Source of the DNA: Cymbidium sinense | Taxonomy: Eukaryota; Streptophyta; Magnoliopsida; Asparagales; Orchidaceae | DNA length: 64,000 bases | Assembly: GCA_021442155.1 (NCBI GenBank) | Contig: CM038216.1 | Location: forward strand, 88,446,945 to 88,510,944 | Direction of reading: 5' to 3' | In this document: positions 46,872-57,734 of the stretch, piece by piece | Layout: every line of letters starts with the position of its first letter | How positions within the stretch are numbered: position 1 is the first letter of the stretch | Notes under the pieces: model-generated | The model's input: only the letters and a program-made list of their open reading frames with translations | What the model was told of the DNA's origin: nothing | The model's database searches: none | Position numbers and translations under genes: made by a program

Positions 46872-46957
46872 CCAAAAAATAACTTAAGTGGGAAATAGGA
46901 AACCACCAAGAGTTCTGTAGTACATACTAAGATTGTCTAAAAATAACTCCATACTAA
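46872..46957 (-). mobile_element. LINE scrap inside the right arm of the inverted repeat
   Basis: On minus it reads NLSMYYRTLGGFLFPT, the RT segment just before the catalytic box, and matches the start of LINE copy 3 (41,448-41,518) in reverse complement, including the shared junction with repeat DNA. It stops before the catalytic aspartates. Confidence 0.85.
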
Positions 46958-49900
46958 ACCTAAATAATCCTAAACCAAAACCTAAACATAAACTAAATAT
47001 AAAATAACTAAATAAGTAAATAAAATAAACCTAAACCTAAAGAAACTAGACTAAACTAAAATAAATAAATAAAATAAAACTAAACTAAATAAATAAACTA
47101 AATAAAGCTTAAAACCTAAACCAAAATAAATAAAGAAACTACACTAAATAAAATAAACCTAAACCTAAACCTAAACATAAAATTAAACTAAACTAAACTA
47201 AATTAAATTAAATAAAACTTCAACCTAAAGTAAATAATAAACTCAATCAATAAATTAAATTAAATAAATGAAAAAACTAAACTAAATAAATAAATCTAAA
47301 GCTAAATAGATAAACTTAAATAAAAATAAAATAAATCTTAAGCCTAAATCTAAAAGTAAACCTAAATCTAAACCTAAAGCTAAAAAAATCTAAACTAATC
47401 CTAATCTAAACTAAACTAAAATAAGCTAAACTAATAAAACCAAAATAAACCTAAACTGAACTAAACTAAAAATAAATAAAATAAACTAAAAAATAAAATA
47501 AATAAAACTAAATAAATAAACCTAAAACTAAACTTAACTAAAATAAACTAAAATAAACTAAAATAAATAAACCCAAACTAAAATAAAATAAACTAAATAC
47601 CAAAATAAACCAAAACCTAAACCTAAAAATAAAATAAACTAATAAAATAACTAAACTAAATAAAATATACCTAAATCTAAACCTAAACCTAAACTAAATA
47701 AATAAAATAATATAATATAAACTAAATGAAACTAAATGTAAACTAAATAAAATAAACTTAAACTAAACTAAACTAAACTAAATATAACCTAAAATAAACC
47801 TAAACCTAAACCTAAACCTAAAACCTAAACTTAAATAAACCTAAACCTAAACCTAAACTTAACTAAACCTAAACCTAAACCTAAACCCAAACCTAAACCT
47901 AAACTTAAATAAATAAATTGAACTAAATTAAAATAAACCTAAACCTCAACCTAAAATATATAAATAAATAAACCTAAACCTAAAATAAACCTAAACCTAA
48001 AAATAAACCTAAACCTAAACTTAAACTAAATTAAATAGACCTAAACCTAAATAAACTAAAACTAAATAAACCTAAACCTAAATAAACTAAAAAAAATAAA
48101 CTAAAAAAATAAACCTAAATAAACATAAAATAAAAATAAACCTCAAACTAAATAAATAAACTAAAAAAAATAGACCTAAACCTAAATAAAATAAACCTAA
48201 ACTAAATAAACCTGAACCTAAATAAAACCTAAACCTAAACTTAAATTAATAAAATAAAAATAAACTAAACCTAAATAAACTAAACTAAATAAAACCTAAA
48301 ATATACTTAAACCTAAAACCAAAAAAAAATAAACTTAAACCTAAACCTAAATAAACCTAATAAACCTAAACTAAAATAAACATAAACTGAAACTAAATAA
48401 AATAAAATATAATAAATTAAAATAAATAAACCAAAACCTAAATAAAATAAACCTAAAATAAATAAACCTAAACCAAAATAAAACATAAACCTAAACTAAA
48501 CCTAAACCTAAACTTAAATAGATAAACCTAAACTAAAATTAAACCTAAACCTAAACCTAAACATAAACTAAAAATAAACCTAAATAAAATAAAACTAAAC
48601 TAAATAAACCTAAACATAAATAAACCTAAACATAAACCTAAACCTAAACTAAATAGAAAAAACTAAATTAATAAATAAAATAAACCTAAAGTTAAATAAA
48701 CTAGACTAAACTAAACTAAATAAAATAAAATAAAACTAAGCTAAATAAAAATTAAAACATAAACTAAAATAATTAAATAAACTAAACTAGATTAACTAAA
48801 CATAAACTTAAACCTAAACCTAAAAATAAACTAAACTAAACTAAATTAAAATAAATAAAATCTAAACATAAACTAAATAAAATAAACTAAATAAAGTAAA
48901 CTAAATAAATAAACCTAAACCTAAATAAATAAACTTAAATAAATATAAAATTAAACTTAAACCAAAACTAAATTAAAATCTAAACCTAAACCAAAACCTA
49001 AACTAATAAACCTAAACCTAAACCTAAACTTAAAATGAACTAAATAAGCTAAACTAACAAAATCTAAATAAACCTCAACCTAAACCTAAACCTAAATTAA
49101 ACTAAACTAAATAAAAATAAAATAAACTAAATAAATAAAACTAAATAAATAAACTAAACCTAAGCTAAACTAAAAATAAACTAAAATAAAAATAAACTTA
49201 ATAAATAAATAAACCTAAACTAAACTAAACTAAATAAACCTAAATGAAAATAAACTAAACTAAATAAAAGAAAGCCTAAACCTAAACCTAAACCCAAAAT
49301 AAATAAAATAATCTAATAAAATAAATAAACTAGATAAAATACACTTAAACCTAAAACTAAACCTTAACTAAATAAATATAATAAATTGAATAAAATAAAA
49401 TAAACTAAATAAACCTACACCTAAAATAAATTAGCAAATTAAACTAAATAAAAAAATAAACAAAAATAAACCTAAAATCTAAACTTAAACCTAAACTAAA
49501 TTAAACTAAATTAAAATAAATGAAATAAACCTAAACCTAATCTAAATAAAATAAACCTAAACTAAAATAAACTAAACTAAATAAAACTTAAAATAAACCA
49601 AAACCTAAACCTACACTTAAAACCAATACTAAAATAAACCTAAACCTAAACCTAACTAAACTAAAACCTAAACCTAAAGCTAAACCAAAACTTAAATATA
49701 AACCTAAATAAATAAACTAAACTAATCTAAAATAAACCTAAACCTAAAGCTAAAACAAATAAGTAAATAAACTTAAACCTAAACCTAAACTAAATAAACC
49801 TAAACCTAAACAAAAATTTAAACTAAACTAAATAGGCCTAAACCTAAATAAATTGAAACTAAATAAACCTAAATCTATATAAACTAAATAAACTAAACTA

Positions 49901-50030
49901 AATAAAAATAAACCTAAACCAACATAAGTAAACCTAAATAAACCTAAAATAAAAATAAACCTAAACCTAAACCTAAACCTAAATAAATATACTAAAATAG
50001 ATAAACTAAGCTAAAATAAATAAACTAGCA
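46872..50030 (-). repeat. Right arm of the 3.1-kb inverted repeat; CCTAAA hexamer texture
   Basis: This is the reverse complement of 38,450-41,518, with matches in order across the arm and pair sums of about 88,400-88,470. The sequence is CCTAAA/AAATAAAC repeat with the LINE scrap at its inner end. No gene is seen. Confidence 0.85.
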
Positions 50031-50210
50031 GCTTTTTTGAATAGATTATAGGGTTTAGTGTTATGGATGATTTATTTTAAACATAAACCTAAATTATAAG
50101 GATTAGACATAATTGAGACCTCAAGGATTTGAAAATAATGCTTATTCCACTAACCTAGATTTGCTTTAAGTATTTTAAGCTTAAACCAAAGTTATTCATC
50201 CCCATAATCA
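50031..50210 (-). mobile_element. LINE scrap: endonuclease-RT linker
   Basis: On minus it reads DNLIMGMNNFGLSLKYLKQI with stops, matching the LWFKLKRLK linker region of LINE copy 1 (about 4,368-4,430). Its low-coordinate end carries ACTAGCAGCTTTTT, the same bases found at 43,965-43,978 in LINE copy 4, so the two scraps are neighbouring parts of one LINE frame separated by repeat DNA. Confidence 0.6.
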
Positions 50211-50818
50211 AATTATCAGGTTTAAGACTATTTAGTTTATTTCTTATTTATTTTAGTATATTTTAATTTTAATTCTTATTTAGGTTTATTTTTTATTTTT
50301 ATTTAGTTTAGTTTATTTATTTTAGGTATATTTATTATAGTTTAGGTTATTCATTTTAGTTTATTTTTTAGGTTTACGTTTAGGTTTTTGTTTATTTTTT
50401 TAGTTTAGCTTTAATGATATTTTATTTTTTATGTTTAAGTTCTACTTTTTATTTTTAGGTTTAGGTTTAGATTTTTATTTTATTTGCTTAGGTTTAGGTT
50501 TTAGAATTATCTTTAGGTTTTATTTTTTAGTTAAGGTTTAGATTTTTTTTAATTTATTTTTATTTTATTTTATTTAGTGTTTAGGTTTAATATATTTTAG
50601 GTTTAGTTTTTGGTTTTATTTATTTTAATTTAATTTATTTTATTTTAGGTTTAGGTTTATTTTATTTTATTTATTTTAGGTTTAGGTACTTTTTTACATT
50701 AGGGTTTACATTTTATTTTTTATTTTTTTAAATTTTCTTTAATGTTTATTTTCAAGGTTTAGGTTTTTTATTTAGTTTTTATCCTATTTTATTTTAGGTT
50801 TATTTTATTTTTATTATA
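50211..50818 (+). repeat. Telomere-like block, TTTATTTT/TTTAGG texture, G-rich on +
   Basis: Begins with a partial boundary box (ATCAGGTTTAAGACTATTTAG) and continues as TTTATTTT/TTTAGG words, with no heptamers. No gene is seen. Confidence 0.88.
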
Positions 50819-51028
50819 CTTTTTGATCCCGGTCATGCACCAAATAAATAGAGAAAGTAGCCAACCAGTAGACAACCCACTAACCAAAACCTACAATAGA
50901 CCAATCACATAAATCTAGCAACCCAGAAGTTATAGCAGGATCAGTGGCCAAGATAAAAAATACCAAGCAGTAACTCCACCAAAGCCACCACCAAAAGGAA
51001 GAGAAACACAAAAAAGGAGTAGTTAGGG
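50819..51028. other. Unassigned A/C-rich island
   Basis: This is a 210-bp non-repeat island flanked by TTTATTTT texture on both sides. It is A- and C-rich on + with words such as AACCAGTAGACAACCCAC. Its composition and short words recall the 3' region of LINE copy 1 (1-1,140), but I could not line the two up. No open frame is present. Confidence 0.4.
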
Positions 51029-51348
51029 TCCACTTATTTTATTTTTTATGTAGTTTAGGTTTATTTATTTTAGTTTAGGTTTAGATTTATTTTTAGTTTT
51101 TATTTTTTAGTTAAGGTTTAGATTTTTTTAGTTTAGGTTTATTGTAATTTTTAGTTTATTTTTAAGCCCTAAACCTTAAAAAACCCTAAACCCTGAACTC
51201 TAAATACTATCCATAAACCCCCAACACAAAAAGCATAAACTCTAAAACCATAAACCCTAAACCCTAACCTAAACTCTAAGCCCTAAACCCCAAGCCCTCA
51301 ACCTAAACCTAAGCTAACTAACTAAATTAAAAAGTAACCTAACCCCTA
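51029..51348. repeat. Telomere-like DNA with polarity switch at about 51,163
   Basis: TTTATTTT/TTTAGG texture on + up to about 51,163 is followed without a spacer by CCCTAAA heptamers (GTTTATTTTTAAGCCCTAAACC), ending in a flank-box variant at about 51,316-51,340 just before GRP copy J. Confidence 0.88.
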
Positions 51349-51727
51349 AGAATGGGTAGAACCTTGACGACAAGAACATCATCATCAATTAGGCTCAGTT
51401 TAGATCTGATGGTCGAGAAAAATATGGATGCAGCCATTATCGCGGGTAGTGGGGATCGTGGTCGGTGGGGTTAGAGGTGGTCGGGCAGGTGGTTACGGTC
51501 AGGAGGGGTGGCGAAGGTTATAGCCATGGTGGTGATGAAGGGAGAGATCGAGGATATGATGTTGGATCCTGCTACTCAACAGGTCAGGGTGGTTCTAATG
51601 GTAACTGGAGAAACTAAATTATGATCGATTCGATCAACTACTTATGGAATTATTTCGTTACCGTAGAGATGATTCTAGTTATCTAGGGTTTTTGATTTTC
51701 TCTATGCATGCTCATTTTTGATCTAAA
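51349..51727 (+). pseudogene. GRP 3' retro-fragment, copy J
   Basis: Starts CCCTAAGAATGGGTAGAACC, the same junction as copy A. The Gly-rich region is frame-broken. The C-terminal part, a GQGG followed by SNGNWRN and a stop near 51,617, is in frame. The 3' UTR is cut short after CTCATTTTTGATCTA and continues as an A-run into CCTAAACC repeat, whereas the other copies continue for about 110 bp more. It is one of two copies on the + strand and matches the C-rich polarity of the surrounding repeat. Confidence 0.82.
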
Positions 51728-53793
51728 TAAAAAAAACCTAAACCTACTAGTTTACTTAATTTTAAAAAGAACCTAAATGCTAAACCCTAAACTGTAAACA
51801 CTAAATCCTAAACCTTAAACACTAAAACTAACCCAAAAACCAAAAAAGCCTAAACCCTAAACTAACCCTAAACCCTAAACCACCCTAAAAACCTAAAAAT
51901 CTATACCTAAACTAAATAAAACCTAAAACTAAAATAAATAAATAAAACCTAAACATAAATAAAAAAATAAAATAAAATAAAACCTAAACTAACCAACCTT
52001 CTCCTAAATCTAAAAATAATAAACAAAAACTAAACTAAAATATTATAAATAAAAACCTAAACTAAACTAAAATATAATAAATAAAAACCTAAACTAAACT
52101 AAAAAATAAAATCAACCTAAAAATAAAACCTAAATAAAGTAAAACTTAAACATAAAATAAAAATAAAATCAATTTAAAATAAAATAAAATAAAAACTTAA
52201 GCCTAAAAAATATACCTAAAAATAAATAAAAAGTAAAACATGTACCCTAAACTAAAAAATAAAAACCTAAACCTAAAATAAACAAAATAAAATAAACCTA
52301 AACCTAAAACTAAAATAAATAAAACCTAAAATAAACCTAAAATAAAATAAAATGAAAACTAAATAAAATCCTAAAACTAAAAAATTATATCAAAAAATAA
52401 ATAAAAATAAACCTAAACCCTAAATTTAAAAAAACCTAAACCTAAAATAAAAATGAAATAAATAAAATAAAATAAACCTAAACCTAAACTAAAATAAATA
52501 AAACCTAAACCTAAATCTAAACCTAAAATAAACGTAAAATAAACTTAAAATAAAAATCTAAAACTTAAACATAAAAAAATAAAATAAAAATGTAAACCTA
52601 AACTTAAACCTAAAGCTAAAAATAAAAAATAAAACCTAAACCTAAAAAAAAAAACTCAACTTAAAAATTTACCTAAACCTAAACCTAAACCAAAAATATA
52701 AACTAAAATAAGAACGTAAATTAAAATAAATAAATTAAACTAAATAAAAATAAAAAATAAACATAAATATAAATAATAAATAAAATAAACTAAATAAACT
52801 AACTAAACTTAAACCTGCCAGTTTACTTAATTTAAAAAAATAACACTAACCATAAACTATAAACCTTAAACCCTAAAAACCCTAAAGCCTAAACACTAAA
52901 CCCTAATCCCTAACCCTAAATCATAAACCCTAACACCCAAAACCCTATATCCTATACCCTAAAAACCTAAACACCTAAACCTAAATTAAATAAAACCTAA
53001 AAATAAAATATGTAAAAAACCTAAACTTAAATAAAATAAAAAATCAAAAAATAAAAACCTAAACTATAACTAAACCAAAACCTAAAAATAAAAAAATTAA
53101 TTAATAAAAATAAATTAAAATAAAATAAATAAAAACCTTAAAAAACTTTAAAATAAAATGAATCTAAGAATAAAAAACCCAAATAAAATAAAAACTAAAC
53201 ATAAAATAAAAAACCAAATAAACCAAAAAATAAAATAAAATAAAAACTAAATAAAAATCTAAACTTAAAAAATAGATTGAAAATTAAATAAAAAATAAAA
53301 CCTAAACCCTAAATGAAAAAACTGAACTTAAACCTAATATAAAAATAAAATAAATAAAATAAAATAAACTTAAATCTAAACTAAAATAAACTAAACTAAA
53401 ATAAATAAAACCTAAACCAAAACCTAAAATAAACTAAACCTAAACCCTAAACTAAATAAAATAAAATAAACTAAAATAAACCTAAACCTAAAATAAAAAA
53501 TATAAACTAAAAATAAACCTAAAATAAAAACCTAAAACCTAAACCTAAAAAATAAAATAAAACCAAAACCAAAACCTAAAAATTAAAAATAAACCTAAAC
53601 CTAAAAAAATAAAATAAAAATAAAGCTAAACTAAAAAATAAACATAAATCTAAACCTAAACCTAATAAATAACCTAGAATAAAAAACCTAAAATAAAATA
53701 AATAAATAAAACTAAAAAAATAAAAAATAAACCTAAATAAAAATATAAGCTAAGCTAAATAAACAAATAAACCTAAACCTACTAGTTTACTTA
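51728..53793 (-). repeat. Telomere-like array, C-rich strand on +
   Basis: Boundary box (CCTACTAGTTTACTTAATTT) at about 51,743, a heptamer block to 51,890, AAATAAA/CCTAAA texture, a second box (CCTGCCAGTTTACTTAATTT) near 52,815, a heptamer block to 52,970, AAATAAA texture, and a third box (CCTACTAGTTTACTTAATTT) at about 53,777-53,796. The box-to-box distances are about 1.07 and 0.96 kb. No gene is seen. Confidence 0.9.
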
Positions 53794-53905
53794 ATTTAGG
53801 TATCAGTTTAGGTTTATTTTTTAGTTGAGTTTAATTTATATTTTCTTTTTAGGTTTCAGTTTTAATATTTATTTTTAGGTTTAGGTTTAGGTTTCTATTT
53901 CATTT
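53794..53905 (+). repeat. Short G-rich telomere-like block after polarity switch
   Basis: Starts exactly at the end of a boundary box and reads TTTAGG/TTTATTTT words on +, ending near the CATTTTTGCA start of the next island. Confidence 0.85.
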
Positions 53906-54272
53906 TTGCACATAAACATATAAAACAAACCCATATCTTTTATCTCGAGAAACTCTAAGTTCAGATAACGCCCCCAACGACACTCACCCAATAGCTGCTC
54001 TACGTCATGATGATGTGCTACCCAGCTATTGTGTCACCCTATGGGTCATCTTACATTGGAGGATGCAATTATGCTACGCTTTCCTTCCTTACTTGATTAT
54101 TGCACACTGATGAGCGCTTGTTTGTTTGGTAGGCTTTACTGTGTGGCCGAAAGCAACCTCATGTTTGCTTTGTTTAAGAGGTTGTGAGTCTGCTATGCTT
54201 TCTTCTGGGATTAGCCTTCGTGCACTGATACCAGCATGATCAACCTGCAAGACTCTCCCAACCTATAAAAGA
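53906..54272. other. Unassigned 365-bp unique island (possible LTR-like fragment)
   Basis: This is mixed-composition DNA unlike its surroundings. It can be framed as TGCACATAAAC at the left and AAATCTGCA at the right (TG...CA ends as in LTRs), with a TATAAAAG motif at about 54,248. I see no target-site duplication. An 8-bp inverted pair CAATAGCT/AGCTATTG lies at about 53,990-54,030. There is no coding frame. The island sits where strand polarity changes from G-rich to C-rich. A solo LTR or other insert is possible but unproven. Confidence 0.35.
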
Positions 54273-54784
54273 AATCTGCAACCCTAAACCCTAACCCTAA
54301 ACCCTAAACCCTAAAACCTAAAACCTAAACCCTAAACCCTAAACCTTATACCCTATACCTTAAACCATAAAAGCCAAACCATAAACCTTAAACCCTAAAC
54401 CCTCAATTAAACTTAAACCCTAAACCCTAAATCCTAAACCCTCAACTAAACCTAAACCCTAAACCTAAAACTTTCCTAAACTAAATAAAACCTAAAAATA
54501 AAGTAAATAAAAAAACTAAACCAAAATAAAATAAAAATAATAACATAAAAAAGACCTAAACTAAAACTTAAACTTAAACGTAAACCTCAACCTAAACCTA
54601 CAAAGAAAATAAAATAAAAAATAAAAATTAAATAAAAATAAAATAAATAAAAACCCAAACTAAACTATAAAATAAAAAAATTATATAAAATAAAAACTAA
54701 ACCTTAAATAAAAATAAAGTAAACCAAAAATAAAATAAAATAAAAACCTAAACCTAAAAAGTAATCTTAAAAATAAAACCAATA
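54273..54784 (-). repeat. Telomere-like array, C-rich strand on +
   Basis: CCCTAAA heptamers run to about 54,475, then AAATAAA/CCTAAA texture runs up to the viral insert. No gene is seen. Confidence 0.9.
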
Positions 54785-54817
54785 TATGCAAGGATTAGGG
54801 AAGAGAGCTTTAAAAAA

Positions 54818-55102
54818 ATGAATCTCGAACAAAGTTTACCTAAAATTACCAAACAAAAGTCTACAAAAAATAAGGTAGAACCCCCATCAAAAATTGTATC
54901 AGAGCCTAGAAGATCTCCAAAAAATAAAAATACTTTTAAGTATGATCTCTATTATGCATGTTTATGCAAACCAAGTTTTTCTTATCAAACTAATTTCCAA
55001 TCATATGCGACTGAAATTAGCGAAGAAAAAGAAAGAAAGAAACATTTGAAACTAACAAAATTAGAAGAAGATATATTTTCTTTTCATGATAAATCTAACT
55101 AA
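54818..55102 (+). pseudogene. Endogenous pararetrovirus small 5' ORF, function unknown
   Basis: An open frame of 94 codons, Lys/Ser/Pro-rich in its first half (KITKQKSTKNK, RRSPKNK) and charged toward the end. I recognise no domain. Its end overlaps by 17 nt the start of the next frame (ATG at 55,086). Solendoviruses, from memory, have a short ORF1 of unknown function before the CP ORF. A tRNA-Met-like primer site lies inside this frame. The start at 54,818 is the first ATG after the repeat junction; the true N-terminus could be lost. Confidence 0.55.
54894..54906 (+). promoter_or_regulatory. Candidate minus-strand primer binding site (tRNA-Met type)
   Basis: TTGTATCAGAGCC matches 12 of 13 bases of the TGGTATCAGAGCC site used by plant pararetroviruses and many plant retrotransposons to prime from initiator tRNA-Met. 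It lies within the small 5' ORF rather than in an intergenic leader, which is unusual for most genera. Confidence 0.6.
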
Positions 55103-56937
55103 AGAATATAAAAGACTTCTAGAGTTATTAAAAATCAAAATTACTAATAGTCAACTAGAAGTATTTCCAGATGAACAAATTTTCCATATCAAAGTGCCAT
55201 TAGGGAACTTAAATGAATGGATAGTAACTAGTTATATGATAATAATATAACACTATGAGTTAGGTCTTAGTTCAACCCCTTCGAACAAAATATCAACCAG
55301 TAATTTATGGAACAAAATGAAAATCAGCATAATAAAGTTAAATAATTTAAATCATTGCTACAAAAAAGATATAAACCTATTCTTTGGACTAATAGTACTA
55401 CTAATATACTTGAATTAGGAAAGTGAATATTAGACAATCAAAAAATTCAAAACAATAATATTGCCATAGCTGTATGTATGGAATTTGATTTACTAGAAAT
55501 AAAACCACATGAAAATTTGTCCTAGTATCCGTCAACTAAACAAAACCATATACAAACACCCAACAAAGGTAATATACAAGGAGCAATACGAATTAATGAA
55601 ATCATAAATGTCAATGAATCATAAGAGATAGTTGAATTAATATCTATTTTATATCAACATCAATTTATGAATAGCATAACACAAACACCATCTATAGATA
55701 GACCACTTATTGAAATATCCACAATACCTACATTACCAAATACTCGTAGCATCGAATCATCCACTACTTCAACCTCAAGACAATAGATCCCACCTAGTGC
55801 TAGAAGAATTCCAACACCAAAAAATTATCCACCACTAATACCCAAAAGGAATATTTGCATGAACCAATTAGTGGACATGGTATTTACTAAAACTTAGACT
55901 TTTGTAAAAATATAATAGAAACTATTGATAAATGGATAATAGAAAATAGTCTAGCCATTTACAATTATAATCTCCAAGGTGAAGATGCATATAACTTTAT
56001 CGAAAATACGTTAATAGGTATCTATAAAAAATGGATTCTTGGACTTAGTTCAAACCAAAAATAAAAAAATTAGAAATACTTGTTTAGCTGAAACCATAAT
56101 AGGTACAACAAGAAAATGTGTAAGATTTTATGTTGATTACATTAAAAGTTAATTCTTAGGGTACCAAATTAGATTTACTACAGAAGAATAAAAAGCTAAA
56201 GAATAATCTAAAATTGCAAAATAAAAACTCATAGTTCTTAGTATTTGTAATATTTGTTATTTAAATGAATACAGTTATGAATATCAATAATTCTTTTATG
56301 ATATTCATGAGCCATAATGAAGCCAATATCTAGATACATTCTTCTACAAATAACCTAAACCATATAACATAATATGGAGTCAATAATTTCTTCAACAATA
56401 TCTTACAGATATAACCTTAGGAAGTAGAGTTTTATTTCCTAAAGAAAAATTAGTAGAAGCCTGCCAACAAATTGATTTACATCAACAAAATAAAAAATAT
56501 AAACAATCTTTATGTTCTGCTAAGAATGATCTTGTAGCACATCAATGGGGATGTTCCAACAATACAACTTCCTCATGTAAAGGATCAGCTTATAATAAAA
56601 AGAAAAAATTCTTTAAGAAAATAAATAAAAATAAGTTGAAGTTAAAAAAAGAAACTTTAGACAAAAATAATTTAACAAAAAACCAAAAATTTATAAATGT
56701 TGGTTATGTAAAGAAGAAGGATATTATTCTAATGAATGTTCAAAAAGAAAAAATGATTCAGGGAGAAAATCTATCCAAATTATAAATGAACAAGAACTAT
56801 AACTTATCTTTGATATTTTTGAAATCAACTCCGACGAGGAATTTTATGAATTATCTAATCAAGAAGAAGAACTTATAAATCAAAATTGTTATTCTGATAA
56901 TGATAATGATTTAAATGAATATTTATATTCAGATTAA
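55086..56937 (+). pseudogene. Endogenous pararetrovirus coat-protein ORF relic with zinc knuckle
   Basis: The frame opens at the ATG at 55,086 and is broken at 55,248 and many later points. Recognisable parts are a linker with GNIQGAIRINEIINVN (about 55,568-55,620), a capsid-like helical segment (EDAYNFIENTL near 55,985, ETIIGTTRKCVRF near 56,090), a basic Lys/Asn-rich stretch (56,590-56,680), and a CCHC-type knuckle at about 56,696-56,745. In the knuckle the His position reads Tyr. An acidic tail ends at TAA 56,935-56,937, directly followed by the MP ATG. The capsid assembles the particle and the knuckle binds the pregenomic RNA. Confidence 0.65.
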
Positions 56938-57734
56938 ATGACTGAACTCCAATAGCTTAACATAGAAGACATTATAGATAATCAATCAAAATATAGTAAA
57001 CACTTAACCCTTTCATAAGAAGAATATAAGAAGATTTGAAAAATAAAATTATCATTAGGAATTAAAGGCTATTTTTATATGCCAATTTTAAATTAGAAAA
57101 AAGCAATTCATTATAGTATCAGACAAGGAGAATACTCTATTGAAATAACAAAATCCTAAGGTAGTACAAAAATCCCTTTATATAATTATACAATGAGAAA
57201 TCAAGATTTACAAAAGATTCCTCATCCTGAAAAATATAGACATGTATTTTTTTAGAGGAATACAAATTCTAATCAAAGAATACTTTAGAAAAGGTAGTAG
57301 ATAGCCCTATAACCTTATGGATATATGATGATAGAATTATTAATTCTAAAAAAGATGCTTTATTAGGAGTTATTCAAGGAAACTTATGTCAACAAACTTT
57401 AATGTTTAATTTACATCCTAATTATGCCATCAATATTAATGATAGACATATAGACATAACTATTACTCTCAAACATAAATTAGATTGTGTTCAATTAAGA
57501 CAAGGAAGCACTATTTATAGCATTACATATCAAACAACTTATGCCTATATAAACAATCATAATATTGTTGCTTTTAGATCACATAACGAACCTATTCATA
57601 TAGATTCTATGTTTTCTCATATAGGACAAACTATCCAACCATACAAAGTAGATTATATAAATTTAACACCAGCACCTGATCAGTTAGCTTTAGATATGGG
57701 TGAAAGTAGTGCTATCAAAAGAAAAAAATTTTAG
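56938..57734 (+). pseudogene. Endogenous pararetrovirus movement protein relic (30K superfamily)
   Basis: The ATG abuts the CP stop. The family builds tubules or modifies plasmodesmata for cell-to-cell spread. Motifs seen are LWIYDDRI, DALLGVIQGNL (the conserved caulimovirid GNL region), NDRHIDITITL and SIT plus YQTTYAYINNHN, with the last 110 codons open (57,402-57,734). At least four stop codons fall in the first 50 codons, and a frameshift lies near 57,250. A second copy at 62,636 covers the first two thirds. Confidence 0.75.
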
